57,208 nucleotides of DNA from Bifidobacterium thermophilum DSM 20210 (GCA_000771265.1 JDUB01000004.1:1-57208); one strand, 5' to 3'; positions 24,720 through 35,040 are shown, counted from the first letter of the stretch. Numbers and translations are program-made. Notes: generated by a model not told the origin, from the sequence alone.

Positions 24720-27398
24720 TCAGCCGGCGAAGGCAATCGGGGCGGCGAGTTCGACACCCGAACCGTCGCGACGCATATCCGGCTTCGGCAACTCCACCGG
24801 GGTGCCGTGCTCTGTGCTTGCATGCAGTGGGTACATGCCCACCCAGGCGAACAGCAGCGCGTTCTGTCCCTTGAGGAAGCGCTGCGACCTCACGCCGCCT
24901 GTACCGCGGCCCTTGGTCGGGTACATTTCCAGCGGTGTGACCTTCGCTGCCCCGTTATCGGTTCCGGGCAGCGCTTCGGCATCGCCGGCAACCGTCAGCA
25001 CCACCGCTCCGGACGCGGAGAACAGGCCATTGTCGCCTTCCTCATAGGTCCAGGCGATCTTGCCGGCCTCAATCGTGTTGAACGCGACCACATGGCAGCC
25101 TTCGGCCAGCCTGATGCCCGCCATGCCGCCCGCGGTACGCCCTTGCGGCCTGACATTGCCCGCTTCGTACGTGAGCAGCGAGGCGTCGGATGATATGAAC
25201 ACCAGACGGTCCTCATCGGACGCCGGGGCAGCGAACACTACGCTGTCACCGTCCTTCAAATCGATGATGCCCCAGGAATCCATCGTGGTCGGCGATTCGC
25301 GGTTCCAGCGCTTGACTACGCCGTTGAGCGTACCGATGGCGAGCGGCGGCTGGTCATCCGACATCGACACAGCCGTCACCACTCGTTCCCCGATGACCGG
25401 GTCGGTGCTTTCCGTAGAACGCAGCAGTTCCTCGGCGTGCACTCCGCCGGCCGCCGACAGCGTGTCCTGCGCGGGCAGGGCGGGCAGTTCGGCCACATCC
25501 GCGAGCACCAGACGCCCGGCGGAGGTGACCAGACCATAGCGCGACCGGGTCGTGGTAGGGAACACCGTGACAATCTGGTCGTCCGCGGCGCGACGCCGGT
25601 CGTCTTCCATCCCGCCGGATGCATGGGATTTCCACACGTCGACGGCGCTTGCCGCGGTTCTAGCGATCAGCCCGGACGCGCTCATCATCACCGCGCACGG
25701 CGTGTCGTCCAGTTGCAGCGCCGCGGTCGCATCCTCTTCATTGCCGGCTTTGCGGGCAGCCGCTGCAGCGGCGACATCCTCCGCGGCTGCCGACACGCGG
25801 GATGCCGCATGGATGGCTTCCAACGCCGTGTCCTGCACCCCGTCCTCGTTGCGGCCTTGCACCGGGACAGGGGAGAGCGACCCGTCGGGGTTGAGGTCGA
25901 GCAGCACCGTGCGCCGCGGCGTACCCCATTGGGCGACCGCCTGGTCCATTTCCTCGACCACCACACGGTCAAGCTCCTCGTCGGAGCCGAGAATACGTTC
26001 CAACTCCTCAATTTTGCGCTTGAGCTCGTCGCGCTCGGCTTCCAGCTCGATCCGGCTCATCTTGGTCAGTCGGCGAAGCCGCAAGTCGAGAATGTACTGC
26101 GCCTGCACCTCGTCAAGGTCGAACACCGCCATCAAACGGGTTTTCGCTTTGTCAGCGTCGTCGGAGGTGCGGATGACCTGGATCACCTCGTCGATATCCA
26201 CCAGCGCGAGCAGCAACCCGTCAACCAGATGCAGACGCTCCAACGCCTTCTTGCGTCTGAATTCGCTGCGGCGCCGGATCACATTGCGCCGGTGCGCGAT
26301 CCACACCTCGAGCATCTCCTTGAGACCCATGGTGTGCGGGCGCCCGTCGACAAGCGCGACGTTGTTCATGGTGAAGCTGTCCTCGAGCGGCGTGTGCTTG
26401 AACAGCTGCGCAAGCACGGCATTGGGGTCGAACCCGGTTTTGATTTCGATGACCAGCCGCGTGCCGTTATGCCGATCCGTCAGGTCGATTGCGCTGGAAA
26501 TGCCTTCGATACGGCGGTTCTTCACGCCTTCGGAAATACGTTCCAGCACGCGTTCCGGGCCGACCATGAACGGCAGCTCCGTCACCACGATCGCCTTCTT
26601 GCGGGCCGTCACATTCTCGATATGTGTCGCCGCGCGGGTGACGAACGCGCCACGGCCGGTCTCGTACGCCTGCCGGATGCCGTCACGGCCGATGATGATG
26701 CCGCCGCCCGGCCAGTCAGGCCCCGGCACATAGCGCATGAGCACCTCAAGCGTGGCATCGGGGTGGCGCATCAGGTGTTTCGCTGCTTGGACGACCTCGC
26801 CCAGATTGTGCGTGGCCATATTGGTCGCCATACCGACGGCGATGCCGGACGCACCGTTGACCAGCAGGTTCGGGATGGCCGACGGCAGAACAGACGGTTC
26901 CTTGAGCTTGTTGTCGTAATTCGGGGTGAAATCAACGGTGTCCTCGTCGATGTCCGCGTTCATGCCGAGCGCTGCAGGCGCCAGCCTCGCCTCGGTGTAT
27001 CGCGAGGCCGCGGGGCCGTCGTCAAGCGAGCCGAAATTACCGTGCCCGTCCACCAGCGGCAGACGCATCGCGAACGGCTGGGCGAGACGCACCATGGCTT
27101 CATAAATCGCGGAATCGCCGTGCGGGTGAAGCTTGCCCATCACCTCGCCGACCACACGGGCCGATTTCATGTATGGCCGATCCGGGTTCAGGTTCATCTG
27201 CCCCATCTGGTAAATGATGCGACGCTGCACGGGCTTCAAACCGTCACGGGCGTCGGGGAGAGCACGCGCGTAAATCACCGAGTACGCGTATTCGAGGAAG
27301 GACTTGCTCATCTCGTCCTTCAACGGCGTTTCGACGATGTTCTCCTTGACCGAACGCGGATCATACGACGGGCGTGCCGGTTTGCGGTGTGATGCCAT
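24720..27398 (-). CDS. parC: DNA topoisomerase IV subunit A (ParC)
   Basis: The DNA-cleaving subunit of topoisomerase IV. The 892-residue protein has the winged-helix/tower core with [14 protein letters not shown], the quinolone-region [15 protein letters not shown] carrying the usual susceptible-type Ser and Glu, and the catalytic Tyr in [12 protein letters not shown] coiled-coil arm lies around residues 430-480. The C-terminal beta-pinwheel (about 590-880) lacks the canonical GyrA box QRRGGKG. That supports ParC over GyrA, as does its pairing with parE in this window. GAAGGAGAGC precedes the ATG. A TAGAAT lies 37 bp upstream as a possible -10. Confidence 0.92.
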   Translation of the reverse strand: MASHRKPARPSYDPRSVKENIVETPLKDEMSKSFLEYAYSVIYARALPDARDGLKPVQRRIIYQMGQMNLNPDRPYMKSARVVGEVMGKLHPHGDSAIYEAMVRLAQPFAMRLPLVDGHGNFGSLDDGPAASRYTEARLAPAALGMNADIDEDTVDFTPNYDNKLKEPSVLPSAIPNLLVNGASGIAVGMATNMATHNLGEVVQAAKHLMRHPDATLEVLMRYVPGPDWPGGGIIIGRDGIRQAYETGRGAFVTRAATHIENVTARKKAIVVTELPFMVGPERVLERISEGVKNRRIEGISSAIDLTDRHNGTRLVIEIKTGFDPNAVLAQLFKHTPLEDSFTMNNVALVDGRPHTMGLKEMLEVWIAHRRNVIRRRSEFRRKKALERLHLVDGLLLALVDIDEVIQVIRTSDDADKAKTRLMAVFDLDEVQAQYILDLRLRRLTKMSRIELEAERDELKRKIEELERILGSDEELDRVVVEEMDQAVAQWGTPRRTVLLDLNPDGSLSPVPVQGRNEDGVQDTALEAIHAASRVSAAAEDVAAAAAARKAGNEEDATAALQLDDTPCAVMMSASGLIARTAASAVDVWKSHASGGMEDDRRRAADDQIVTVFPTTTRSRYGLVTSAGRLVLADVAELPALPAQDTLSAAGGVHAEELLRSTESTDPVIGERVVTAVSMSDDQPPLAIGTLNGVVKRWNRESPTTMDSWGIIDLKDGDSVVFAAPASDEDRLVFISSDASLLTYEAGNVRPQGRTAGGMAGIRLAEGCHVVAFNTIEAGKIAWTYEEGDNGLFSASGAVVLTVAGDAEALPGTDNGAAKVTPLEMYPTKGRGTGGVRSQRFLKGQNALLFAWVGMYPLHASTEHGTPVELPKPDMRRDGSGVELAAPIAFAG

Positions 27399-27476
27399 GT
27401 GCTCTCCTTCACAGATAACCGGACTATTCTACCCTCAAGCCCACCCAGCATGCCATTTTCAGGTCGCGGTGCTTCA

Positions 27477-28703
27477 ATGGTGCATATGAGTGTCGAAGTG
27501 CCGGATAGTGATGAATTGCTGCGATTGACGTCCCCTGCGGTCTATGGTGACGGCGGTGTGGCGCGCGGCGGGGCGCTTCACCTCTCATCGGTTCTGCCTG
27601 CGGTATCCGATGCGATCGGCAGCTCTGTGACGACCCGCGTCCACGCCGATCCGGCGGCCTTGCGCGACGCGATGGGCATGCCACGCGCCTCCAGTGTCAT
27701 TGTCGTGCTCGTGGACGGTCTGGGCTACTGGAATATCGCGTCACGGATCGGACATGCCCCGTATCTGCGCTCGCTGCTCGCCGACAGTGTGAACAGCCGG
27801 CCTATCAGCACATGCTCGCCGTCCACCACGGTGGCGGCCATGGCGACCTTTGGAACCGGTTCCTGCCCGGGGCTGACCGGCATGACCGGGTATACGCAAT
27901 GCAACCCCGCAACCGGGCAGTTGTGCCAGCTCATCCAGTTCCGCGACGCCCCCGACCCGCAGGATCTGCAACGGATGCCGACCGTGTTCGAGACGCTTTC
28001 CGGTCGCGGTGTGCGGGTGACCAGTGTCGGGCTGCCGAAATTCTCGAATTCCCCGCTCACCCGTGCCGCGTTGCGCGGGCCGGACTACCACGGCAGCATC
28101 AGGCCGACCGACCGGGTGCGATTGGCGTGCGAGGCCGCCCGGGAGCCGGGGCTGACATACCTGTACATCAGGGACACTGATAAGGTCGGGCACAATTACG
28201 GGTGGAATTCCGACCATTGGATTGCCGCATTCGAGGGGGTGGACGCGCAGTTGCATCTGCTGCGCCGGCGTGCGCCCCGGGGCACGCTGATTGTCATTAC
28301 CGCCGACCACGGCATGATCGAGGTCGATCCCGATCAGCGCATCGACATCGCCGAGCAGCCTGATCTCGCCCGTGGGGTGCGTCTGGTCGGCGGCGAGCCG
28401 CGCGCGGTCATGCTGTACACCGAGGACGACGCCGACCCCGATGAGGTTGCGGAACGCTGGCAGAACATCCTCGGGGAGCGTGCCGTGGTGCGTACGCGGG
28501 CGCAGGCTATCGCCTCGGGGATGTTCGGACCTGTTGATGATCGGGTCAGGCCCATGATTGGTGATGTGCTCGTTCACGCGGCGGGGCGCGTGACCATCGT
28601 GGATTCTAGAACCCAGACCGATAAGGCGACCCGGCTGCCGAGCGTCCACGGTTCGCTCAGTATGGCCGAGTCGGATATCCCGCTGTTGATGGACGTGGCG
28701 TGA
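27477..28703 (+). CDS. Alkaline-phosphatase-superfamily phosphodiesterase/nucleotide pyrophosphatase
   Basis: A metal-dependent hydrolase of about 408 residues in the type I phosphodiesterase/nucleotide pyrophosphatase family. Expected metal and nucleophile positions are visible: VLVDGLGYWNI (first Asp), CSPSTTVAAMATFGTG (nucleophile Thr region), YIRDTDKVGHNYGWNSD (Asp and His ligands), and VITADHGMIEVDP (Asp-His pair). No signal peptide is seen, so a cytoplasmic phosphodiesterase is more likely than a secreted one. The substrate is unknown. The start is uncertain: ATGs at 27450, 27477 and 27486 all lack a clear Shine-Dalgarno; 27477 is a compromise. It is divergent from parC with about 80 bp between. 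Confidence 0.82.
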   Translation: MVHMSVEVPDSDELLRLTSPAVYGDGGVARGGALHLSSVLPAVSDAIGSSVTTRVHADPAALRDAMGMPRASSVIVVLVDGLGYWNIASRIGHAPYLRSLLADSVNSRPISTCSPSTTVAAMATFGTGSCPGLTGMTGYTQCNPATGQLCQLIQFRDAPDPQDLQRMPTVFETLSGRGVRVTSVGLPKFSNSPLTRAALRGPDYHGSIRPTDRVRLACEAAREPGLTYLYIRDTDKVGHNYGWNSDHWIAAFEGVDAQLHLLRRRAPRGTLIVITADHGMIEVDPDQRIDIAEQPDLARGVRLVGGEPRAVMLYTEDDADPDEVAERWQNILGERAVVRTRAQAIASGMFGPVDDRVRPMIGDVLVHAAGRVTIVDSRTQTDKATRLPSVHGSLSMAESDIPLLMDVA

Positions 28704-28782
28704 GTGTCGATTGCATACGCGAAGTGGGGGAGCGGCTTTTATACCGCGGCAAGCGGCGCAATCGGCAATAAGTCTGCGGCGA

Positions 28783-29970
28783 TCAGTCTCCGAATAGGAT
28801 TTCATCCCAGCTGGGCATTTTGCGGCCTTTGCCGTGGGCACGCCGCTGCGTTTTGGCGTCATGGGCCTGATCGGCAGCGGTCTGAGCCGGGTTGGTATCT
28901 CCGGATAACTTCCGTGTGGCGGTCGCGTCCGCATCGGATGCGTTCTGGACGGCGGATTGCCTTGATTGCCCTGTGGCAGTGTCCACATGGTGGACATCGT
29001 GTTCTGTCGGCGTGTCGCGCCGGGCGCTGGCCGGGGATGCCGATGCCTGCTGTGTGCGCGTGTCGTGCGCCGAAGTCAATGCGGAAACCGGTGTTGTCTG
29101 TTGGTGCGGGCGTGTCGCGGCGGCCGGGTTCGGCACCGGTTTAGACGCTGACGGCAGTGGCGGCTTGCTTGCGGCGTCGCGATCTTGCGACGGGGTTGCG
29201 GCAGAGGGGGTTGCGGCAGACGATGCCGCCGCAGGCGCTGGCCGGGCCGGCGATGAAGTCGCGGAATCGGATTGCGGCGCCCTCCACGCGGAAACGGCGC
29301 GTTCGATGCGTGCCGAACGGACCGAATCGCCCGGGATGTTCAGCGAAATGGGGAAGTTCGGCCCCTCGTCGCCGTCATCGCTGGCGCGGTTTTCACCGAC
29401 AAGTTTCTTGGCCGTGGCATCGAGACACACCATGGCGTTGTCGTGCATATTCCATGACCACGACGCGCTGACGCGGTTGCCGGCCGATTCGAACCGAGCA
29501 GTGATTTTCCAAGGCTCCAACCCTCGGCGTGTCGCGCTCCAGGATACCGATTCCATGCCGATTCCCGCCGCCGCAAGCGTGCGCTCGATGAGCTCGGAGA
29601 TGGTGTGCACGCGGGAATCCTTGGGGGCGGGCAGCATGAAGAACTGCTCGATTGCATACTGTTTCTCGGTCTCCACCCCGCTGGAGAAGCGCCTGACCAG
29701 CGTTTCGCTCAGGCCGTAGCGTTGCGCGACCTGCTCGGGTTCCGCGCCGGCGCGAATCAGCGACTGGATCTGGGAAATCGGCAGACTGGAAGTCGGCGGG
29801 GTCTGTTGATACCGCTGTTTTTCGGCCTTGAGCTGCTTGGCTTCGAGGATGGCGTGTTCCAGCGTGTCGTCCACAGTGACGCCGAAGAGCATGCCGCGCA
29901 AGGAGAACACGAGCTCCCCGTTGCGTCCGACATGGTCGAACTTGGCTTCCTGTATAGGATTTTCAGGCAT
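28783..29970 (-). CDS. sepH: Cell division regulator SepH (DUF3071)
   Basis: SepH is the actinobacterial protein that binds FtsZ and promotes Z-ring assembly. The 395-residue protein has the DUF3071 N-terminal domain (about 1-190). This begins with a beta-rich segment, then the HTH-like PISQIQSLIRAGAEPEQVAQRYGLSE, then SWSATRRGLEPWKITARF and SASWSW. A long Pro/Ala/Ser/Thr-rich disordered linker (about 225-370) leads to the conserved terminal peptide KMPSWDEILFGD, typical of the family. GAGGAAAG precedes the ATG. Its placement next to DUF4193-dut matches the actinobacterial sepH locus. Confidence 0.93.
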   Translation of the reverse strand: MPENPIQEAKFDHVGRNGELVFSLRGMLFGVTVDDTLEHAILEAKQLKAEKQRYQQTPPTSSLPISQIQSLIRAGAEPEQVAQRYGLSETLVRRFSSGVETEKQYAIEQFFMLPAPKDSRVHTISELIERTLAAAGIGMESVSWSATRRGLEPWKITARFESAGNRVSASWSWNMHDNAMVCLDATAKKLVGENRASDDGDEGPNFPISLNIPGDSVRSARIERAVSAWRAPQSDSATSSPARPAPAAASSAATPSAATPSQDRDAASKPPLPSASKPVPNPAAATRPHQQTTPVSALTSAHDTRTQQASASPASARRDTPTEHDVHHVDTATGQSRQSAVQNASDADATATRKLSGDTNPAQTAADQAHDAKTQRRAHGKGRKMPSWDEILFGD

Positions 29971-30042
29971 GTGCGCACCACTTTCCTCGTCTTTGGGAAC
30001 ACTTCCTACACTACCCCGGAAAACACCGGCTTCGTGTCGTAT

Positions 30043-30070
30043 TTTACGATGTTTTGGAAACGTGTATCCT
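30043..30070 (+). promoter_or_regulatory. Putative DUF4193-dut promoter
   Basis: TTTACG (30043-30048), a 16-bp spacer and TATCCT (30065-30070) lie about 60 bp before the DUF4193 start, in the gap divergent from sepH. Confidence 0.5.
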
Positions 30071-30130
30071 ATGCGGGGTACAGGTCATGTATTCTATGGC
30101 GCGTAACACATAACTCATGAGGAGGATGCG

Positions 30131-30421
30131 ATGGCCCAGGACTATGATTCCCCACGCGGCAAGGACGAGGATGAGGAGTCGCTCCAGGAACTCGGCAAGA
30201 GCACGCAGAACACGTCGAACGAGGACGATGACGAGAACGCCATCGCTGAGGACTACGAGCTGCCGGGCGCCGATTTGAGCAATGAGGACGCTTCGGTGAC
30301 CGTCATCCCGATGCAGGGCGACGAATTCATCTGCTCCGAATGCTTCCTGGTCAAGCACCGCAGCCAGCTCGCCTATACGGACGAGGACGGCCAGCCGGTG
30401 TGCAAGGAGTGCGCGGCCTGA
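30131..30421 (+). CDS. DUF4193 family zinc-ribbon-like protein
   Basis: A 96-residue acidic protein of unknown function, conserved in actinobacteria. The N-terminal 60 residues are Asp/Glu-rich. The C-terminus carries paired Cys motifs ICSEC and VCKEC about 27 residues apart, consistent with a zinc ribbon, with FLVKHRSQLAY between them. AGGAGG lies 6 nt before the ATG. Its TGA overlaps the ATG of dut (TGATG), so translation is coupled. The sepH-DUF4193-dut order is conserved in actinobacteria. Confidence 0.88.
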   Translation: MAQDYDSPRGKDEDEESLQELGKSTQNTSNEDDDENAIAEDYELPGADLSNEDASVTVIPMQGDEFICSECFLVKHRSQLAYTDEDGQPVCKECAA

Positions 30422-30900
30422 TGGCGGTCGATGAAGGCTATGTCGAGCCGGAAACCACCGAGGTACTGGTCAAGTACTTGCGTCAGCCGTACCCCGACAC
30501 GCTCAGATACGCGCATGCCGGCGACGCCGGCGCTGATTTGACCGCCTCCGAGGACGTCACGCTCCGTCCATTCGAGCGCGCCTTGGTGCCCACCGGGATC
30601 GCGATCGCGCTGCCCGCCGGGTATGTCGCGCTCGTCCATCCGCGCTCCGGGCTCGCGGTCAAGCAGGGGGTTACGGTTCTCAATGCCCCCGGCACAATCG
30701 ATGCAGGGTATCGCGGCGAAATCAAGGTGCCGCTGATCAACCTCGACCCAGAGCGCACGGTGTCGTTGCACGCGGGGGACCGCATCGCGCAGATGGTCAT
30801 CCAACGGTACGTCGAGGCGACATTCGTGCCTGCCGAGCGGCTACCCGGTTCAGACCGTGCAGAACGCGGATTCGGATCCACAGGGCTGTCCCGTTCCTGA
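30421..30900 (+). CDS. dut: Deoxyuridine 5'-triphosphate nucleotidohydrolase (dUTPase)
   Basis: Dut hydrolyses dUTP to dUMP and pyrophosphate, keeping uracil out of DNA and supplying thymidylate synthesis. The 159-residue protein carries all five motifs of the trimeric family: AGDAGADL (I), HPRSGLA (II), GTIDAGYRGEIKV (III), RIAQMVIQ (IV) and the C-terminal ERGFGSTG (V). The ATG at 30421 overlaps the DUF4193 stop; an open frame continues upstream but only inside that gene. It is followed by the (p)ppGpp synthetase gene at 87 bp. Confidence 0.97.
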   Translation: MAVDEGYVEPETTEVLVKYLRQPYPDTLRYAHAGDAGADLTASEDVTLRPFERALVPTGIAIALPAGYVALVHPRSGLAVKQGVTVLNAPGTIDAGYRGEIKVPLINLDPERTVSLHAGDRIAQMVIQRYVEATFVPAERLPGSDRAERGFGSTGLSRS

Positions 30901-30987
30901 CGCGCGCGTCGAAGTGGTACTATCCGTGGTACAACGGGCTTGTTATGCCGCTTGGCGGCAGGCGTACGTGTTTAGGGAGGTGGAGCG

Positions 30988-33414
30988 ATGACTGAGTTCA
31001 ACGAATCGCACGACGGCGAGGACACCGAGCCACGGCAGACGCCGGGGACGAAGACAGGTGTCCCGGCTGGGCAGGGCGCATCCGGTCAGACACCGCAGGA
31101 TGACGATTTCGCCTCCGCCCATATGCTGGGTTGCGAGATCAGCGCTGATCCGCTCGATCCGCTCCAGCCTATCCTGCGCATGTGCCAATCCCACCATCCG
31201 GACGAGGATATGGATATTCTGGAGCGCGCCTATCGGCGTGCGGTCGTCCAGCATTCCACCCAGCGGCGCAAATCCGGTGAGCCGTATATCATCCACCCGC
31301 TGTCCGTCGCGCAGATTCTTGCAGATCTCGGCATGGGGCCGGTCGTCGTGGCAGCCGGGCTGCTCCACGACACGGTTGAGGACACCGATTACACGCTCGC
31401 CCAATGCCGCGCCGAATTCGGCGATACCGTCACCGGGCTCGTGGACGGCGTCACCAAACTTTCGAAGATGGAGTACGGTGATTCCGCACAAGCTGAGACC
31501 ATCCGCAAAATGGTAGTCGCCATGAGCCGTGACGTGCGCGTGCTCGTCGTCAAGCTCGCCGACCGCGTGCACAACGCCCGGACGTGGCGCTATGTCAAGC
31601 CGGCAAACGCCCAACGCAAGGCGCGCGAGACGCTGGACGTCTACGCGCCGCTCGCCAACCGGCTGGGTATGAACGCTATCAAAACCGAGCTCGAGGAGCT
31701 GAGTTTCAAGGTCCTCTACCCGAAGATCTACAACGAGATTGTCGTGCTTGTCGCGCGCAGGGCAGGGCAGCGCGACGTCTACCTCAAGCAGATCATCGCC
31801 GAAATCAATGAGGATCTCGACGATCTGAACATCAAGGCGACCGTCACCGGACGCCCGAAGGACTACTTCTCCATCTACCAGAAGATGATCGTGCGCGGGC
31901 ACGATTTCTCGAATATCTATGATCTGGTCGGCGTGCGCATCATCGTCGACACCATCCAGGACTGCTATGCGGCGCTCGGTGCCGTGCATGCGCGGTGGAA
32001 CCCGGTCCCCGGCCGGTTCAAGGACTACATCGCCATGCCGAAACTCAACATGTACCAGAGCCTGCACACCACGGTGGTCGGGCCTGGCGGCAAGCCTGTC
32101 GAGATCCAGATCCGCACGTGGGACATGCACCGGCGGGCGGAATTCGGCATCGCCGCGCACTGGAAGTACAAGGCGAACGGTCAGGCGGGCCGCGCGCTGA
32201 GCGATCCGGACAAGGACGACCGCAAGCGCGAGGACGGCAAGGACCTCGACGAGGCCGACAACCTCAAGTGGATCCAGCAGCTGGCCGACTGGACCAGCGA
32301 AACGCCGGATTCCAACGAGTTCCTCGGCTCGCTCAAGGAGGACCTCGGCGCTTCCGAAGTGTACGTGTTCACACCGAAAGGCAAAATCGTCTCCCTGCCA
32401 GCGGACGCCACGCCGGTTGATTTCGCGTACGCCGTACACACCGAGGTGGGCCACCGCACCATGGGTGCCCGCGTCAACGGACGGCTTGTCCCGCTCGACA
32501 CGAAGCTTGAAAGCGGCGACACGGTTGAAGTGCTCACCTCGAAATCCGACACCGCCGGCCCGTCACGCGACTGGCTGAGCTTCGTGAAAAGCCCGAAGGC
32601 GCGCAACAAGATTCGCCAATGGTTCAGCAAGGAACGCCGCACCGAGGCGATCGAGGAAGGCAAGGACGAGCTGACGCGCGCGATGCGCAAGCGCAACCTG
32701 CCGATTTCCACGCTGCTGACCCCGGAAGCGCTGGTCGGCGTGGCCGAGGAACTCAACTTCCCGAACCCCGACGCTGTGTATGCGGCGATCGGCAACGGCC
32801 AGATCTCCACACAGAACGTGATTGCCCGCCTCGTCAAGGACGCCGGACCTTCCGAAGTCAACGAGGAGGTCGAGCAGGAGGTGCTGCCGCTGCGGCAGGT
32901 GGAACGCAGCAAGAAGCATTCGAACTCGATCGGCGTTTCCGTCAAGGGCGTGGACGACGTGTGGGTGAAGCTCGCACGCTGCTGCACGCCGGTGCCAGGC
33001 GACGACATCATCGGCTTCATCACCCGCAATCAGGGTGTTTCCGTGCACCGCACTGACTGCCAGAACATGCTCGACCTTGAGAAGCGACAGCCTGAGCGTG
33101 TGATTCCGGTGGAATGGACCAGCACCAAGGGCCTGTTCATGGTCAAGATTCAGGTCGAGGCGCTGGACCGTCCGCACCTGCTGTCCGACGTGACGCGCGT
33201 GCTGTCCGATCACGGGGTCAATATCATCTCCGGCTCGATTTCCACGGGATCCGACCGCGTGGCCACCAGCCAGTTCTCCTTCGAAATGGCCGAGCCGCAG
33301 CACCTCAACACGCTGCTGGCGGCCGTGCGCAAAATCGACGGCGTCTTCGACGTCTACCGCATCACCGGTGCGAAGGATTCCGCCGAACCGCGGCTGCGCC
33401 GCATGCAGGAGTAG
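30988..33414 (+). CDS. rel: Bifunctional (p)ppGpp synthetase/hydrolase (Rel)
   Basis: Rel makes and degrades (p)ppGpp in the stringent response. The 808-residue protein has an N-terminal disordered tail, then the HD hydrolase domain with the intact LLHDTVEDT motif (about 127-136). The synthetase domain follows, with GRPKDYFSIYQKM (about 289-301) and the charged motif RFKDYIAMPK. The RXKD form of that motif is the one found in bifunctional enzymes, whereas monofunctional RelA has EXDD. TGS (from about 458), the helical and Cys-containing region (LARCCTPVPGDDIIGF), and a C-terminal ACT domain (from about 715) complete the protein. GGGAGGTGGAG precedes the ATG. Confidence 0.96.
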   Translation: MTEFNESHDGEDTEPRQTPGTKTGVPAGQGASGQTPQDDDFASAHMLGCEISADPLDPLQPILRMCQSHHPDEDMDILERAYRRAVVQHSTQRRKSGEPYIIHPLSVAQILADLGMGPVVVAAGLLHDTVEDTDYTLAQCRAEFGDTVTGLVDGVTKLSKMEYGDSAQAETIRKMVVAMSRDVRVLVVKLADRVHNARTWRYVKPANAQRKARETLDVYAPLANRLGMNAIKTELEELSFKVLYPKIYNEIVVLVARRAGQRDVYLKQIIAEINEDLDDLNIKATVTGRPKDYFSIYQKMIVRGHDFSNIYDLVGVRIIVDTIQDCYAALGAVHARWNPVPGRFKDYIAMPKLNMYQSLHTTVVGPGGKPVEIQIRTWDMHRRAEFGIAAHWKYKANGQAGRALSDPDKDDRKREDGKDLDEADNLKWIQQLADWTSETPDSNEFLGSLKEDLGASEVYVFTPKGKIVSLPADATPVDFAYAVHTEVGHRTMGARVNGRLVPLDTKLESGDTVEVLTSKSDTAGPSRDWLSFVKSPKARNKIRQWFSKERRTEAIEEGKDELTRAMRKRNLPISTLLTPEALVGVAEELNFPNPDAVYAAIGNGQISTQNVIARLVKDAGPSEVNEEVEQEVLPLRQVERSKKHSNSIGVSVKGVDDVWVKLARCCTPVPGDDIIGFITRNQGVSVHRTDCQNMLDLEKRQPERVIPVEWTSTKGLFMVKIQVEALDRPHLLSDVTRVLSDHGVNIISGSISTGSDRVATSQFSFEMAEPQHLNTLLAAVRKIDGVFDVYRITGAKDSAEPRLRRMQE

Positions 33415-33474
33415 CAGTATGCCGTGAACGCCAAGGCTGCTGGACAAGACTGCCACAATACCCTGTAACATATG

Positions 33475-33509
33475 GCGACGCCCCCGCACTACCTGTGCGG
33501 GGGCGTCGC
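33475..33509 (+). terminator. Bidirectional terminator between rel and ppi
   Basis: A perfect 15-bp stem GCGACGCCCCCGCAC and complement with loop TACCT lies between convergent genes. Confidence 0.9.
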
Positions 33510-33539
33510 TTCCAGTGTGGGTCGTGCCAAGCCGACGGC

Positions 33540-34079
33540 TTACTTCACGACTTCCACCGACGTGATGCCGACTGGCTCCAGCGGGGCGTCAGAACGGTCC
33601 GTCGCCACGGCGTCGAGCTTGTCGACGACCGCCTTCGAAGCGTCATCGGCGACCTCGCCGAAAATGGTGTGATGCCCGTTGAGCCACGGCGTCGGGACCG
33701 TGGTGATGAAGAACTGCGAACCGTTGGTGCCGTGCGGCTGGCCGTCGCGACCGCGACGCAGGCCGGCGTTCGCCATGGCCAGCAGATACGGGCGGTCGAA
33801 GACCAGACCTGGAACGATCTCGTCATCGAACTCGTAACCCGGGCCGCCGGTGCCGTTACCGATCGGGCAACCGCCCTGAATCATGAAATCCTTGATGATG
33901 CGGTGGAAAGTCAGACCGTCATAGAACGGGTCGTGCTTCTCCTCGCCGGTGAAGGGGTCTCGCCACGCCTGTTCGCCGGTAGCGAGACCGAGGAAGTTCG
34001 CCACGGTGTTCGGGGTCTGGTCGTCGAAAAGATTGAGGGTGATATCGCCCTCGGTGGTATGCATGATAACTGTGGTCAT
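33540..34079 (-). CDS. ppi: Peptidyl-prolyl cis-trans isomerase, cyclophilin type
   Basis: A single-domain cytoplasmic cyclophilin of 179 residues with no signal peptide. Active-site signatures are complete: [13 protein letters not shown], the MANAG segment, [29 protein letters not shown] lies 1-2 nt from optimal before the ATG at 34079. Its first eight codons and 16 bp upstream are duplicated at 38681-38720, marking the point where an accessory element entered. The coding sequence is intact, but whatever lay upstream of the gene before integration is now 4.6 kb away, so its promoter must lie in the repeat or in the element. Confidence 0.96.
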   Translation of the reverse strand: MTTVIMHTTEGDITLNLFDDQTPNTVANFLGLATGEQAWRDPFTGEEKHDPFYDGLTFHRIIKDFMIQGGCPIGNGTGGPGYEFDDEIVPGLVFDRPYLLAMANAGLRRGRDGQPHGTNGSQFFITTVPTPWLNGHHTIFGEVADDASKAVVDKLDAVATDRSDAPLEPVGITSVEVVK

Positions 34080-34095
34080 ACCTCCATCGTCTCAT
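34056..34095. repeat. Left attachment-like direct repeat
   Basis: A 40-bp copy that forms the 5' end of the functional ppi gene. It differs from the right copy at two positions (TCATACCTCC here, TCATGTCTCC on the right). Confidence 0.85.
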
Positions 34096-34339
34096 GGGCT
34101 TGAGACCGGGTGTTGCTGTTTGATTGCGGGGAATGACACAGAGGGCCCGTGGACTGGCTGCGGTCGATAGCCGGGCCACCGAGCTACAACGTGGAACGTC
34201 ATACGAATTGGCTCACTATGATCAGCGCACCGGCAGCGACAACCATGAGTGGCTCCTGCCCTGTATTTTGATGCTCCTATCATTGTCAAGCGTTTGGGCC
34301 CGTTGCTTGAGTTCGGGCAAGTTCCGTGCTCCGCGTTCG

Positions 34340-34462
34340 ATTTCGCTGATGCGGCTCGACGGCACGGTCGGCGACTCGTACGACAACGCCATGGCCAAAT
34401 CTGCCGACGGCTCATATAAGACCGAGCTGATGCGGCGTAAGACAGTCTTACTATATGGGTGA
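34340..34462 (+). pseudogene. IS3-family transposase (OrfB) C-terminal remnant
   Basis: The translated stretch GTVGDSYDNAMAKSADGSYK, followed by TELMRRK, matches the conserved end of the IS3-family DDE integrase core (typically G-S-x-G-D-S-Y-D-N-A-x-A-E-S). The catalytic Glu of the usual AES is replaced by Lys (AKS), the frame is closed shortly after, and upstream parts of the transposase are not readable. It is therefore a dead fragment. It lies just inside the left repeat of the island. Confidence 0.75.
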
Positions 34463-34504
34463 GCATCAGCCCGTTTTACATGTCGCTGAGGTAAAATACG
34501 GAAA

Positions 34505-34930
34505 TTAGCGATTAAGCTTTTTAATGTCTTTAGTGACTTTGCTGGGGGGAAGGATGGCACGCTCGTCAAAGTAGGCGATGGGGTTCTTGGAGTCGTTGCG
34601 TTCGAGGATTTTGCCGATCCAATTGTCGTACTCGCCATGAATCGGCTTGCCGATAAAGCCCATGCGCATATCATCGCGCTTGATGATGCCGTTGATCTTG
34701 GCGACGCACGCCACCACGTTATCGGGGGTCAGGATGATGCCTAGATCACAGCGGACCGCCCGGCCGGGTTCGAGCCGCCACCAGCTGTTGCCGGAGCGCC
34801 AGATTTCCTCGAAGTCGCCTTCCATCTTGGGATCCCATCCCACCAGATGCCGAGTGCCACCCTCTGGCAGGTCCTCGGCCCAGCCAAGTTTCCTGCGGGG
34901 GCCAAGTTTCATCGTCACAATTTCAGTCAT
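34505..34930 (-). CDS. Hypothetical island protein (possible PUA/EVE-like fold)
   Basis: A 141-residue protein I do not recognise with certainty. The middle reads WWRLEPGRAVRCDLGIILTP, then VVACVAKINGI and MGFIGKPIHGEYDNWIGKIL with NPIAYFDE. That order (aromatic Arg-Ala segment, strand with Val, then F-x-G and I-G-K) faintly recalls PUA/EVE-like domains found in nuclease and defence proteins; this is a weak resemblance. The C-terminus is Lys-rich. The ATG at 34930 has no strong Shine-Dalgarno; TAGGAT ends 7 nt before it, suggesting a leaderless transcript. A terminator at 35041-35081 separates it from the nuclease gene, so it is probably a separate unit on the same strand. Confidence 0.6.
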   Translation of the reverse strand: MTEIVTMKLGPRRKLGWAEDLPEGGTRHLVGWDPKMEGDFEEIWRSGNSWWRLEPGRAVRCDLGIILTPDNVVACVAKINGIIKRDDMRMGFIGKPIHGEYDNWIGKILERNDSKNPIAYFDERAILPPSKVTKDIKKLNR

Positions 34931-35040
34931 GCCCCATATCCTACAACCTTGTGTACCTGCCATCTTGAATGAAAGATATATGAAGACCATCCCATGCAAT
35001 TACCTCATTATTCAGGGGAGGATTGTCTCTAGCGATGCAG

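Noticed and set aside
34082..34340. Upstream part of a functional IS3 transposase
   Set aside because: Only the terminal motif is readable; the catalytic Glu is replaced and no OrfA or intact ends were found.
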